DNA from: Sphingopyxis sp. H053
GTDB taxonomy: Bacteria; Pseudomonadota; Alphaproteobacteria; Sphingomonadales; Sphingomonadaceae
Direction: 5' to 3'
Length of the DNA: 64,000 nt
Assembly (NCBI RefSeq): GCF_001468225.1
Contig: NZ_LNRU01000002.1
Coordinates: 62,001 to 126,000 of the forward strand
Part shown: positions 1 to 8,887 of the stretch, in pieces
How the letters are laid out: every line of letters begins with the position of its first letter
Numbering within the stretch: position 1 is the stretch's first letter
The notes under the pieces: generated by a model
Seen by the model: only the letters and a program-made list of their open reading frames with translations
Told to the model about the DNA's origin: nothing
Databases searched by the model: none
Program-made: the position numbers and the translations under genes

Positions 1-1
1 G

Positions 2-157
2 CTGATGGACGCCGGGGTGACGATCAACCGCCCGCCGCGCGACGGCCATATGGCGTTCGTGCGCTCGCCCGACGGCATTTCGGTCGAGCTGCTGCAGGAA
101 GGCCACCTGCCGCCGCAGGAACCCTGGGCCTCGATGCCCAACACCGGCGCCTGGTAG
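2..157 (+). CDS. VOC (glyoxalase/bleomycin-resistance fold) protein, C-terminal fragment
   Basis: An open frame runs in from the left edge and ends at TAG 155-157, giving the last 51 residues of a protein. The stretch [17 protein letters not shown] is the typical last beta-alpha-beta unit of a vicinal-oxygen-chelate domain, with the metal-ligand glutamate in the SVELLQ strand. Another VOC gene follows 10 bases downstream on the same strand, so the two are probably co-transcribed. The start and the substrate cannot be seen. A lactoylglutathione-lyase-like role is possible, given the glyoxalase II-type gene nearby, but this is inference. Confidence 0.75.
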   Translation: MMDAGVTINRPPRDGHMAFVRSPDGISVELLQEGHLPPQEPWASMPNTGAW

Positions 158-167
158 GAGCCGCGCG

Positions 168-575
168 ATGCCGGGCCTGTTGATCAACATCGACGTGCCC
201 GACCTCGCCGCTGGAGAGCGTTTCTATACGCGGGCGCTCGGACTGACCGCGGCGCGGCGGTTCGACGACGACATCGTCGAACTGACCGGGTGCGAGGCGC
301 CCATCTATCTGATCGTAAAACCCGCGGGGTCGGCGATCGGCCCCGGCGGCGGCGACTTTCGCCGCTACAACCGGCATTGGACGCCGGTGCATCCCGACTT
401 TTCCGTCGCGAACCTCGACGATGCGGTCGCGCAGGCTTTGGCCGCGGGCGCGGTACAGGAAGGCGAGACATTGGCGCTGCCCTATGGCAGACAGGCGATG
501 TTCGCCGATCCGTTCGGTAACGGATTCTGCCTGATCGAGTTCAACGCGCAGGGATATGACGCCCTTCTGACCTGA
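168..575 (+). CDS. VOC family protein
   Basis: A 135-residue single VOC domain. It opens with the usual first strand (LLINIDVPDLAAGERFYTRA), has a mid-protein section ending in HPDFSVANLDDAV, and closes with MFADPFGNGFCLIEF, the canonical last strand with its glutamate ligand. A clear ribosome site (TAGGAG at 155-160) fixes the ATG; it overlaps the stop of the preceding VOC gene. The family includes glyoxalase I, extradiol dioxygenases and antibiotic-binding proteins, and nothing in this sequence selects one. The adjacent metallo-hydrolase suggests a small detoxification cluster. Confidence 0.8.
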   Translation: MPGLLINIDVPDLAAGERFYTRALGLTAARRFDDDIVELTGCEAPIYLIVKPAGSAIGPGGGDFRRYNRHWTPVHPDFSVANLDDAVAQALAAGAVQEGETLALPYGRQAMFADPFGNGFCLIEFNAQGYDALLT

Positions 576-643
576 GCAGGCGGATCAAGGTACCGGCGTC
601 GCCGCTCCGTCTTGAAGGGGTGGGACGCTGGAAAGGAGATATC

Positions 644-1372
644 ATGGCTGCGCTGGACATCGTCCGTATTCCCGTTCTCAGCGACAATTATGTCTGGCTG
701 GTCCACGATCCCGCCAGCAAGGCGACGATGATCGTCGACCCCGCGGTCGCCGAGCCCGTGCTTGAGGCGGCCGCCGCGCGCGGCTGGACGATCACCGATA
801 TCTGGAACACCCACTGGCACCCCGATCACACCGGCGGCAACGCCGCGATCAAGGAAGCGACGGGCTGTACGATCACCGGCCCCGCGGCCGAATATGCGCG
901 CATCCCCACGCTCGATGTGCAGGTGAAAGGCGGCGACAAGGTGCGGCTCGGCCAGCATGTCGCCGACGTTTGGGACGTGCCCGCGCACACCGCGGGGCAT
1001 ATCGCGTATCATTTCGCGGAGGGCGCCGCGATCTTCGTCGGCGACACGATGTTCGCGATGGGCTGCGGCCGCCTGTTCGAAGGCACCGCCGAACAGATGT
1101 TCGCCAATATGCAGAAGCTCGGCACGCTCGACGATGCGACGCGCGTTTATTGCGCGCACGAATATACGCTGTCGAACGCGCGCTTTGCGGTGACGGTCGA
1201 GCCCGACAATGTCGCGCTGGCCGAACGGCTCGCCGCGGTCGAGTCCGCGCGCGCGGCGGGCGAGGCGACGGTGCCGACGAGCATCGGCGAAGAGCGCGCG
1301 ACCAACCCCTTTTTGCGTGCGCCGAGCGCGGCTGAACTCGGCCGTATCCGCGCGCTCAAGGATGCGGCATGA
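644..1372 (+). CDS. gloB: Hydroxyacylglutathione hydrolase-type metallo-beta-lactamase (glyoxalase II)
   Basis: A 242-residue binuclear metallo-hydrolase. The THWHPDHTGG motif (about residue 55) supplies the zinc ligands; further ligands are in AHTAGHIAY and FVGDTMF, and the late histidine in YCAHEYTLSNARF. This THxHxDH architecture and the C-terminal region with RATNPFLR are typical of glyoxalase II, which hydrolyses S-D-lactoylglutathione to D-lactate and glutathione in the cytoplasm. The ATG at 644 is preceded by AAAGGAG, which is better placed than the possible in-frame start at 620. It follows two VOC genes, which fits a methylglyoxal detoxification set. Confidence 0.88.
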   Translation: MAALDIVRIPVLSDNYVWLVHDPASKATMIVDPAVAEPVLEAAAARGWTITDIWNTHWHPDHTGGNAAIKEATGCTITGPAAEYARIPTLDVQVKGGDKVRLGQHVADVWDVPAHTAGHIAYHFAEGAAIFVGDTMFAMGCGRLFEGTAEQMFANMQKLGTLDDATRVYCAHEYTLSNARFAVTVEPDNVALAERLAAVESARAAGEATVPTSIGEERATNPFLRAPSAAELGRIRALKDAA

Positions 1373-1433
1373 TGCCGCTTCAGCGCCCATTCATCTGTCC
1401 GGGCCATAATGGCCGATCTCAAGGAGCATATTC

Positions 1434-1880
1434 ATGGCGAAGCTGAACCTGATGGCTGCCGCGCTGTTGACCGCGGCCGCGCCGCTGGTCGCAAGCTGTG
1501 CGCCCGCCGGTTCGGGCGAGCCCGGCGCCGCAGCGCTTACCCCCAAACAGGCCGAACGGCTCGACAAGCAGCTCGCGGGCAAGGTTCCGGGCGAACCCGT
1601 CCGCTGCCTTCCGAATTACCGAAGTAATGATACGATCCGCGTGTCGGACAGCATCTTGCTCTATCGTTCCGGCGGCAATCTGGTATATCGTAATGACTTG
1701 AAGAGTAGTTGCCCGGGTCTTGCCCGTGACAGCGACATCATGGTGGTACGTCAGTTCGGGTCATCGACCTGCGAAGGCGATTTCTTCCACCTGGTCGACC
1801 GGTCGAGCGGAATCCGCGGCCCGACGTGCGTTTTTGGCGAATTCGTCCCCTATCGCAAACCGGCGGGGGACAAAGGCTGA
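1434..1880 (+). CDS. Hypothetical lipoprotein
   Basis: A 148-residue protein with a lipoprotein signal: a short basic start, a hydrophobic core and the lipobox LVASC at residues 18-22. The mature part begins with an Ala/Pro/Gly linker, then has a compact domain with five more cysteines (in VRCLPNY, KSSCPG, SSTCEGDFF, PTCVFGEF), suggesting disulfides in the periplasm. AAGGAG stands 7 bases before the ATG. I do not recognise a family with a known function; similar small Cys-rich lipoproteins are common in sphingomonads. Confidence 0.75.
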   Translation: MAKLNLMAAALLTAAAPLVASCAPAGSGEPGAAALTPKQAERLDKQLAGKVPGEPVRCLPNYRSNDTIRVSDSILLYRSGGNLVYRNDLKSSCPGLARDSDIMVVRQFGSSTCEGDFFHLVDRSSGIRGPTCVFGEFVPYRKPAGDKG

Positions 1881-1956
1881 GCCTCAGGTTCAGTCGTGGG
1901 CGGGGTCCGGTTTGCGCCGAGCTCTTCGGGTCGCACCCCCGCCTGCAATTGCAAAG

Positions 1957-2033
1957 CGTCGCCCCGCGAAGGCGGGGGCCGCTGGATATGTTGCGCTACA
2001 CCGATAGCGGCCCCCGCCTTCGCGGGGGCGACG
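1957..2033. repeat. Palindromic element, family R (copy 1), in a convergent gap
   Basis: Two inverted arms of about 27 bases (1957-1983 and 2006-2033) flank a 22-base loop. The arms differ by one C. The ends read CGTCGCCCC and GGGGGCGACG, with GCGAAGGC at the core. It fills the gap between the lipoprotein gene and the acyl-CoA synthetase gene, which converge, so it probably ends transcripts from both sides. The same core recurs at 10476-10557. Confidence 0.9.
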
Positions 2034-2047
2034 GTTATCTTTTGCGG

Positions 2048-3877
2048 CTATGCCTTATAGAGCGCCGCGATCTTGTCCTCATAAACCTGTTTCAGGATAT
2101 GCCGCCGGATCTTCATCGACGGCGTCATCTGCTCGTTTTCGATCGTGAAGGGTTCGTCGGCGAAGTCGAATTTGCGGACCTTTTCGATCACCGAAAGCTG
2201 GCCGTTGACGCGGTCGACCGCGGCGCGCAGCGCGGTGCGGAATTTCTCATGCTCGCGCAGCCGCTCCAAATCCTTGGGCAAGCCTTCGGCCTCGGCCCAT
2301 TCGGCCATCCATTCGGGATCGGGGACAAGGATGCCGACGAGGTGCGGGCGCTTGTCGCCATAGACCATCGCCTGCAGGATTTCGGGCTGGAGCGTCAGCA
2401 TCCCCTCGACACGCTGCGGCGAGACATTGTCGCCCTTGTCGTTGACGATCAGGTCCTTCTTGCGGTCGGTGATGACGATGCGGCCCTTGTCGTCGATATG
2501 ACCGATATCGCCGGTGTGGAGCCAGGCGCCTTTGTCCGGCTCCGCCGGATCCGGGACCAGCACGCGCTCGGTTTCGGCCTTGTTGCGCCAATAGCCCTTC
2601 ATCACCAGCTCGCCGCGCACGAGGATTTCGCCGTCGTCGGCGATGCGCACCTCGGTGTTCATCAGCGGCGGGCCGACGGTGTCCATCTTGATCCCGGCGC
2701 TCGGGCGGTTGCAGCTGATCACCGGCCCCGCCTCGGTCTGGCCATAGCCCTGCAGCAAGGTCAGCCCGATCGAGTGGAAGAAGACGCCGATTTCGGGGTT
2801 CAATGGCGCGCCGCCCGACACGAGCGCCTTCATCCGGCCGCCGAAGCGCTTACCGATCTTGGGGCGGAACAAGCGGTCGAGGATCAGGTCGACGGGGCGA
2901 TCGAGCAGCCCCATGCGGCGCTCATAATCCTTTTCGCCGACGCGCAGCGCCTGGTTGAGCATCCAGTTGGCGAGTCTGCCCTGTTTTTCGACTGACTTGA
3001 TCATCCGCGCGCGGATCACCTCGAACAGGCGCGGCACGACGACCATGATCGTCGGGCGCGTTTCCTCGATGTTCGAGACGAGCTTTTCGAGGCCTTCGCT
3101 GTAATAGATTTGCGCTCCGACCATGATCGGCAGGAACTGCCCGCCCGAATGTTCATAGGCGTGGCTGAGCGGCAGGAACGACAGGAACACTTCCTCGTCG
3201 CCGATGCCGAAGTCGTTGACGAGCACCTCGGCGGCGCCCGCCGCATTGTGCAGGATCGCACCATGATGCTGCATCACCCCGCGCGGCGCGCCGCCGGTGC
3301 CGCTGGTGTAGATGAGGCACGCGGTATCGTCGCGCGTCATCGCGGCGCCGCGCGCCTTGGTTTCTTCCACCCACGCCTCGCCGCCCTCCACGAGCGGACC
3401 CCAGTCGTGGACCGCGACCTCACCGTGCTGGCCGACGCGCAGGCTTTCCATCGTGATGACAATATGCGCCTCGGAGCGCATCACCGCGGGCATCAGCGTG
3501 CGCGCGAGCTTCGCGGTCGAGACGATCACCGCCTTCGCGCCGCTGTTGTCGAGGATGTGCTGGTGGTCGCGTTCGGTGTTGGTCGTATAGGTCGGCACGG
3601 TGATGCAGCCCGCGGCCATGATGCCGAGGTCGGCGATGCACCATTCGGGCCGGTTCTCGCTGACCAGCACCACCCGGTCGCCTTCCTTGAGGCCGAGTTC
3701 GCGCAGGCCGTGCGCGAGCGCCGAGACCTGATTGGCGACCTGCCGCCAGCTCAGCGGATGCCAGGCGCGGTCGGCCTTGCGCCACAGAAAGGGATCTTCG
3801 CCGCCGCGCCCCGCACGGTCGAAGAACATCGCGACCAGACTCGAAAAATGGTCGAGATGGGGATTTTCAAGCTTCAT
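2048..3877 (-). CDS. Long-chain acyl-CoA synthetase (AMP-forming)
   Basis: A 609-residue member of the adenylate-forming family; it activates fatty acids to acyl-CoA through an acyl-AMP intermediate. The phosphate-binding loop YTSGTGGAPRGV lies at residues 190-201, the ATP/adenine motif GYGQTEAGP is mid-protein, and the hinge region carries WLHTGDIG and ITDRKKDLI. The length and the internal region with SHAYEHSGGQ fit the FadD15/long-chain branch. GGAGAGAGG stands before the ATG at 3877. The P-loop reads SGTGGAP rather than the usual SGTTGxP, a mild variant seen in this branch. It is a single gene with no obvious partner. Confidence 0.9.
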   Translation of the reverse strand: MKLENPHLDHFSSLVAMFFDRAGRGGEDPFLWRKADRAWHPLSWRQVANQVSALAHGLRELGLKEGDRVVLVSENRPEWCIADLGIMAAGCITVPTYTTNTERDHQHILDNSGAKAVIVSTAKLARTLMPAVMRSEAHIVITMESLRVGQHGEVAVHDWGPLVEGGEAWVEETKARGAAMTRDDTACLIYTSGTGGAPRGVMQHHGAILHNAAGAAEVLVNDFGIGDEEVFLSFLPLSHAYEHSGGQFLPIMVGAQIYYSEGLEKLVSNIEETRPTIMVVVPRLFEVIRARMIKSVEKQGRLANWMLNQALRVGEKDYERRMGLLDRPVDLILDRLFRPKIGKRFGGRMKALVSGGAPLNPEIGVFFHSIGLTLLQGYGQTEAGPVISCNRPSAGIKMDTVGPPLMNTEVRIADDGEILVRGELVMKGYWRNKAETERVLVPDPAEPDKGAWLHTGDIGHIDDKGRIVITDRKKDLIVNDKGDNVSPQRVEGMLTLQPEILQAMVYGDKRPHLVGILVPDPEWMAEWAEAEGLPKDLERLREHEKFRTALRAAVDRVNGQLSVIEKVRKFDFADEPFTIENEQMTPSMKIRRHILKQVYEDKIAALYKA

Positions 3878-3926
3878 TCTGCCTCTCTCCAGGGAGATTT
3901 CATTGCTTTCTTATTATTATCGTTGA

Positions 3927-5618
3927 TCAATTCTGCGCTGGCGCCCCGTCGATCGACGAGCTGCCGGGTCCGCGCGGGTCGGCGGCGCCGCGCCAGCCCG
4001 CACTGGTGTGTTCGACCGCGTTGAGCTTCGACCCGAGGCTGGTCGCGGTGAAGCTGTAGCCAAAAGGTTTCATCTTCGCGGCGATCGCCTTGCCCGCCTC
4101 GTTATTCTCGATCAGCACACCCTGGCGGCCGAAGAAAAGGTTGGGAAGCTCCATCGCCTGTTTGGCGTCGAGCCCCCAGTCGAGCACGCCGACGAGCACC
4201 TTGGTCACATGCATGATGATGCGCTTGCCGCCCGCCGAGCCGACCGCGAGCACGACCTTGCCGTCGGGGCCATAGACGACCGTCGGCGACATCGAGGAGA
4301 GCGGACGCTTGCCCGCTTCGACGCGGTTCGCGGTCGGCACCCCGCCCTCGGTCGGCGCGAGGTCGAAATCAGTGAGTTCGTTGTTCAGGAAATAGCCGTT
4401 CGCCATCAGCTGGCTGCCGAAGATGCTTTCGATCGTCGAGGTCATCGACACAAGATTGCCGTCCTTGTCGGCAGTCACGAAATGCGTCGTCCCCTGCTCC
4501 TCAACCGGCGGCGCGGCCGCGCGCGGCTTCGCGCCCGGCGGCACACCGGGTTCATATTTGCCCGCGGCGCCAAAGGGCGAGATGAGCTGGCGGCGCTCGG
4601 CGAGATAGCTTTTGTCGAGCAATCCCTTCACCGGCACGTCGACGAAATCGCCGTCGCCGAGATAGGCGGCGCGGTCGGCATAGGAGAGCTGCATCGCTTC
4701 CGAGAGCAGATGCCAGCTCATCGGATTGTCCTTGCCCATCGCTTTCATGTCCCAGCCCTCGATCATACCGAGGATGCCGAAGACGGTGGTCGCACCCGAC
4801 GAGGGCGGGCCCATGCCGCACACCTTGTAGACGCGGTAGGTGGTGCAGACCGCGGGGCGCTCCTTCGCCTTGTACGCGGCGATATCCTTGACAGTGAGCT
4901 GGCTCGGGTGGCGCGGCGCCTTGGCGACGGCGTCGCTGATCGCCTTGGCATTGGCACCGGTGTAAAATGCGTCAGGCCCGCGCGCCGCGATGTCGCGGAG
5001 CAGCTTGGCATAAGCGGGGTTCTTGATCCGCGTGCCGACCGGCGCGGGCTTGCCGTCGACATAATAGATCGCCTGCGGGGCGGGAAATTCCTTCCACATC
5101 GGCTCGAACTGGACGAGCCAGTTATTGAGCGCGGGGGTGACGATAAAGCCTTCTTCGGCAAGCTTGATCGCGGGCTGGAACAGCGCCTTCCATTCGAGCT
5201 TGCCCCATTTCTTGTGCGCCATTTCCATCAGGCGGACATTGCCGGGGACGCCGACCGACAGCCCGCCCGGAATGACATCCATATAGCCGCGTGCCTTGCC
5301 ATCGGGTCCGAGGAAGCGGTCGGGCTTTGCCGCGGCGGGCGCCATTTCGCGCCCGTCGATCGTCGATATGCTGCCATCCTTGGCATTGTGGTGAACCATG
5401 AACCCGCCGCCGCCGATTCCGCTCGACTGCGGTTCGACGAGCGTCAGCACCGCGACCATCGCGACCGCGGCGTCGGCAGCGGTGCCGCCCTGGTGCAAAA
5501 TCTCGCGCCCTGCCTCGGTCGCGCGTGGATCGGCGGACGAGGTGACGCCCTGCGCGAGCGCGGGCGAGGAGACGGTGACGGAAAGAAGGGCGGCGAGCGG
5601 GAGGAATTTTTTCAACAT
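3927..5618 (-). CDS. ggt: Gamma-glutamyltransferase
   Basis: A 563-residue periplasmic Ntn-hydrolase precursor. Residues 1-23 are a Sec signal ending SPALAQG. The autoprocessing site and nucleophile are in GTTHFVTADKDGN, with the nucleophilic threonine at about residue 377, so cleavage gives a large N-terminal and a smaller C-terminal subunit. NNELTDF and the later PLSSMSPT match substrate-binding segments of the family. It removes the glutamyl group from glutathione and related peptides. The open frame extends 44 codons upstream into a palindromic repeat; the ATG at 5618 is chosen because it gives the signal peptide. Confidence 0.92.
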   Translation of the reverse strand: MLKKFLPLAALLSVTVSSPALAQGVTSSADPRATEAGREILHQGGTAADAAVAMVAVLTLVEPQSSGIGGGGFMVHHNAKDGSISTIDGREMAPAAAKPDRFLGPDGKARGYMDVIPGGLSVGVPGNVRLMEMAHKKWGKLEWKALFQPAIKLAEEGFIVTPALNNWLVQFEPMWKEFPAPQAIYYVDGKPAPVGTRIKNPAYAKLLRDIAARGPDAFYTGANAKAISDAVAKAPRHPSQLTVKDIAAYKAKERPAVCTTYRVYKVCGMGPPSSGATTVFGILGMIEGWDMKAMGKDNPMSWHLLSEAMQLSYADRAAYLGDGDFVDVPVKGLLDKSYLAERRQLISPFGAAGKYEPGVPPGAKPRAAAPPVEEQGTTHFVTADKDGNLVSMTSTIESIFGSQLMANGYFLNNELTDFDLAPTEGGVPTANRVEAGKRPLSSMSPTVVYGPDGKVVLAVGSAGGKRIIMHVTKVLVGVLDWGLDAKQAMELPNLFFGRQGVLIENNEAGKAIAAKMKPFGYSFTATSLGSKLNAVEHTSAGWRGAADPRGPGSSSIDGAPAQN

Positions 5619-5664
5619 AGGCGCGACATTGGCGCGGAGGTCGAGGTAGCGCAACCCCAACCGC

Positions 5665-5798
5665 TCCTCCCTGTGCCGCAGGCATGGGGAGGTGGCAGCG
5701 CGAAGCGCTGACGGAGGGGCAATCGCGCGACGTCGCCGCCCCTCCACCACTCATCTGCGATGAGCGGTCCCCCTCCCCATCGCTTCGCGACAGGGAGG
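5665..5798. repeat. Paired palindromic element, family B, empty (no gene inside)
   Basis: Two inverted units (5665-5719 and 5738-5798) are separated by about 18 bases. Each has an outer G/C-rich stem based on CCTCCCTG...GGGGAGG and an inner shorter stem (AGCGCGAAGCGCT on the left, a CTCATCTGCGATGAG-type stem on the right), followed by GGAGGGG/CCCCTCC. It lies between ggt and the stop of pyrD. The design matches the arms that enclose the DUF559 genes at 30.7 and 47.1 kb. Confidence 0.8.
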
Positions 5799-5800
5799 AT

Positions 5801-6871
5801 CTAGTGGTCCGTCCCCACCGCGTCCGACACGCGCGCGAAGCCGTCGCGCGCCGCGAGCTTTTCGAGGCCATGCGCGATCCGGCCCGCGAGGCCGGGGCCT
5901 TCGTAGACCATCGCCGAATAGATCTGGACCAGGCTGGCGCCCGCGCGGATGCGTTCCCACGCCTGTTCGGGCGAGGCAATCCCTCCCGCCGCGACGAGCG
6001 GCAGCTTGCCGCCGCTCGCGGTGCGGAAATCCCGGACGCGTTGCAGCGCCAGTTCGGCGAGCGGCGCGCCCGAGAGGCCGCCCGCTTCCTCCGCATAGCG
6101 CGATGCGAGCGCGGGACGCACGATCGTCGTGTTCGAGACGATGACGGCGGCGAGCCCCTTGTCGAACGCGACGGCGACAATGTCGTCGATGTCGGCGGGC
6201 TCGAGGTCGGGGGCGACCTTCAGGAACACCGGCTTCGCCGCGCCCGCGGGCTGCGCCGCGGCGACGCCGTCGAGCAAGGCTTCGAGCGCGCCCTTGTCCT
6301 GCAAGGCACGAAGGCCGGGCGTGTTCGGCGAGCTGATATTGACCGTCAGATAGTCGGCAAGCGGCGCCATCGCGGCGGTGCCCTTCGCATAGTCGGCGAT
6401 GCGGTCGGCGCTGTCCTTGTTCGCGCCGATGTTGATGCCAAGCGGCACCGGCAGGCCATAACGGCGCAGGCACGCGATGCGCTCGGCCGCCTTTTCCTGC
6501 CCGCCATTGTTGAAGCCCATGCGGTTGATCACCGCCTGATCCTCGACGAGGCGGAACAGGCGCGGGCGCGGATTGCCCTCCTGCGGCAGCGGGGTCAGCG
6601 TGCCGACCTCGACGAAGCCGAAGCCGAAATGCGGCATCACATGCGCGACGCGCGCATCCTTGTCGAAGCCGGGCGCGAGGCCGACGGGGTTCGGGAATGT
6701 GAGCCCCGCGAGTTCGGTCGCGAGCGCCGGGCTGGTCAGCGCATGCCGCGCGCGCGGCAGCGGCTGGAGCGCACTGAGCGTAAGGTTGTGCGCGGCCTCG
6801 CCATCGGTGGCGTGGACGATGGGGCGGACGAGCGCATAGGCGCTATCGGTGAGCGAGGCGAAAAGCGACAT
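5801..6871 (-). CDS. pyrD: Dihydroorotate dehydrogenase (quinone), class 2
   Basis: A 356-residue FMN enzyme that oxidises dihydroorotate to orotate in pyrimidine synthesis and passes electrons to membrane quinone. Family marks are NPVGLAPGFDKD, NRMGFNNGG, the phosphate/FMN-binding NISSPNTPGLR and the catalytic-loop serine in NISSPN that defines class 2, plus VAAGGIASPEQAWERI for FMN phosphate. An N-terminal extension of about 45 residues before the barrel is the membrane-binding helix pair of class 2. The ATG at 6871 diverges from the DUF885 gene. The stop abuts the palindromic element, which may serve as its terminator. Confidence 0.93.
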   Translation of the reverse strand: MSLFASLTDSAYALVRPIVHATDGEAAHNLTLSALQPLPRARHALTSPALATELAGLTFPNPVGLAPGFDKDARVAHVMPHFGFGFVEVGTLTPLPQEGNPRPRLFRLVEDQAVINRMGFNNGGQEKAAERIACLRRYGLPVPLGINIGANKDSADRIADYAKGTAAMAPLADYLTVNISSPNTPGLRALQDKGALEALLDGVAAAQPAGAAKPVFLKVAPDLEPADIDDIVAVAFDKGLAAVIVSNTTIVRPALASRYAEEAGGLSGAPLAELALQRVRDFRTASGGKLPLVAAGGIASPEQAWERIRAGASLVQIYSAMVYEGPGLAGRIAHGLEKLAARDGFARVSDAVGTDH

Positions 6872-6964
6872 GGCCCGCCATTGCGCCGAGCCGGGGCCTA
6901 TGGCAAGCCCCGCCTCGACTATTGGCGGGACCAGCAAAGTCATCGGAAAAACCGGGAGAAATTC

Positions 6965-8785
6965 GTGTCGCATCTTCGCATAATCGCTCGCCTGTCCACC
7001 GGGCTCGCTCTGCTCGCCGTCGCGGGTTGCGCCCCGGCCGCGGTACAGGAAGCCCCCGCCACGGTAGCCGCGACGCCCGCCCCCGAAGCCGCCCCCGCCG
7101 GCGCGAACCTTGCGCAATTCTTTGAAAATTATGACGCCGCGCAGCTCTCGCTGAGCCCGCAGGGCAAGGCGTATCGCGGCATTCGCGATGCCGATTATGG
7201 CCGCTGGGACGACGTCAGCGACGAGGCCGAGGTTGCCAGCCACAAGCTGCGACAGGCCACCGCCGCCGCGATGCGCGAAAGCTTCGACCCCAAGGCGCTG
7301 AGTGTCGACGAAGCGCTGTCGTTCGAGCTGTTCAACGCGCAGGCGGCGCGCGCCGACCGGCTGTTCCCGTTCCGGGGCCACGGCTATATCTTCGACCAGA
7401 TGAACGGCGAGCAGAGCCAGCTCCCCGCTTTCCTGATCAACATCCACCGCGTCGCCAGCGTCGCCGAGGCCGAAGCCTATGTCGAGCGCATCCGCGGGCT
7501 CGGCCCGATCCTCGACGCGCTGTCGGCGCAGTCGGCCGAGCGCGCGAAGAAGGGCATCCAGCCGCCGAAGTGGGTCTATGCCTATCTGATCTCCGACATC
7601 GGCAATTTGCAGAAGCCCGACAATGCGGTGGTCGAGGATATCACGGCGAAGGTCGGCAAGCTTGCGATCGGCGATGCCGAAAAGGCACGACTCATCGCGT
7701 CGGCCAAGGCGGCGTGGAGCGAAAGCGCCGGCCCCGCCTATGGCCGCCTGCTCGTGGAGATGAAGCGCCAGCAGGCGAGCGCGCCGACGCAGGACGGCGT
7801 GTGGCGCCTGCCCGACGGCAAAGCCTATTATGAGGCGCTGCTCGCCAATTACACGACGACCGACATGACCGCGACCGAGATCCACGACCTTGGCCTGTCC
7901 GAAGTCGCGCGCATCCATGGCGAGATGAAAAAGATCATGGCGCAGGTTGGCTTCAAGGGCACGCTGCAGCAATTCTTCGCGCATCTGCGCACGAGCCCGC
8001 AATATTATTACACGACCCGCGAAGCCTATCTCGCCGACGTCGACGCCAAGGTGAAGGCGATGGAGGCACGGCTGCCCGCCTTCTTCAACACGCTGCCCAA
8101 GGCGCATCTGCAGGTGAAGGCGGTCGAGGCGTTCCGCGAGAAATCGGCGGGCAAGGCCTTCTATCAGTCACCTTCGCCCGATGGGTCGCGCCCGGGGACT
8201 TATTATGTGAACCTCTATGACCTGAAAGACATGTCGAAGACCGAGCTTGAGGCGCTCGCCTATCATGAGGGCGTTCCGGGGCATCATTTGCAGCGCGCGG
8301 TGCAGACCGAGCTGACCGGGCTGCCGCCCTTCCGCCGCTTCGGCGGCTTCACCGCCTATACCGAAGGCTGGGGCCTCTATACCGAGGAACTCGCCAAGGA
8401 CATGGGCTTCTACACCGATCCGTACAGCGATTTCGGGCGGCTCGGCATGGAGCTGTGGCGCGCGTGCCGGCTCGTCGTCGACACCGGGATTCACGACAAG
8501 CGCTGGAGCCGCGAGCAGGCGATCCAGTACCTCAAGGACAATACGCCCAATCCGCAGGGCGACATCGAAAAGGCGATCGAGCGCTATATCGTCTATCCGG
8601 GTCAGGCGACCGCCTATCTGATCGGCAAGCTCAAGATCATGGAGCTGCGCGGCCGCGCGCAGACGGCGCTCGGCGACAAGTTCGATTTCCGGACCTTCCA
8701 CGACGTCGTGCTCGAATCGGGCCCGGTGCCGCTCGACGTGCTCGAGCGGCGCGTCGACGTCTGGATCGCGGCGCAGAAAGGTTAA
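6965..8785 (+). CDS. DUF885 family lipoprotein (probable zinc peptidase)
   Basis: A 606-residue protein with a GTG start (GGAGAA just upstream). Residues 1-20 form a lipoprotein signal with lipobox LAVAGC, followed by an Ala/Pro linker and a large helical domain. The motif HEGVPGHHLQ (about residue 435) is an HExxxH-like zinc site typical of DUF885, a gluzincin-related family; TEGWGLYTEEL further on supplies the conserved glutamates. It probably acts as a periplasmic metallopeptidase, but no substrate is established for the family. The open frame continues far upstream antisense to pyrD; that part is not coding. Confidence 0.85.
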   Translation: MSHLRIIARLSTGLALLAVAGCAPAAVQEAPATVAATPAPEAAPAGANLAQFFENYDAAQLSLSPQGKAYRGIRDADYGRWDDVSDEAEVASHKLRQATAAAMRESFDPKALSVDEALSFELFNAQAARADRLFPFRGHGYIFDQMNGEQSQLPAFLINIHRVASVAEAEAYVERIRGLGPILDALSAQSAERAKKGIQPPKWVYAYLISDIGNLQKPDNAVVEDITAKVGKLAIGDAEKARLIASAKAAWSESAGPAYGRLLVEMKRQQASAPTQDGVWRLPDGKAYYEALLANYTTTDMTATEIHDLGLSEVARIHGEMKKIMAQVGFKGTLQQFFAHLRTSPQYYYTTREAYLADVDAKVKAMEARLPAFFNTLPKAHLQVKAVEAFREKSAGKAFYQSPSPDGSRPGTYYVNLYDLKDMSKTELEALAYHEGVPGHHLQRAVQTELTGLPPFRRFGGFTAYTEGWGLYTEELAKDMGFYTDPYSDFGRLGMELWRACRLVVDTGIHDKRWSREQAIQYLKDNTPNPQGDIEKAIERYIVYPGQATAYLIGKLKIMELRGRAQTALGDKFDFRTFHDVVLESGPVPLDVLERRVDVWIAAQKG

Positions 8786-8887
8786 GCTAATTGACGATTG
8801 GCGCTTGACGCGCGGGGCCGAAACGCAAATGATTTGATCCAGAAAAATAAGGCAGCCGGGTCACGGTTGCCAAAGGTCTGGGTCTTC

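Noticed and set aside
1957..2033. CRISPR-like repeat
   Set aside because: The repeats are single inverted pairs scattered over the window, without regular spacing or cas genes.
5684..6964. Long upstream extension of the DUF885 frame
   Set aside because: It runs antisense through pyrD and a repeat; the GTG at 6965 has a ribosome site and a lipoprotein signal.
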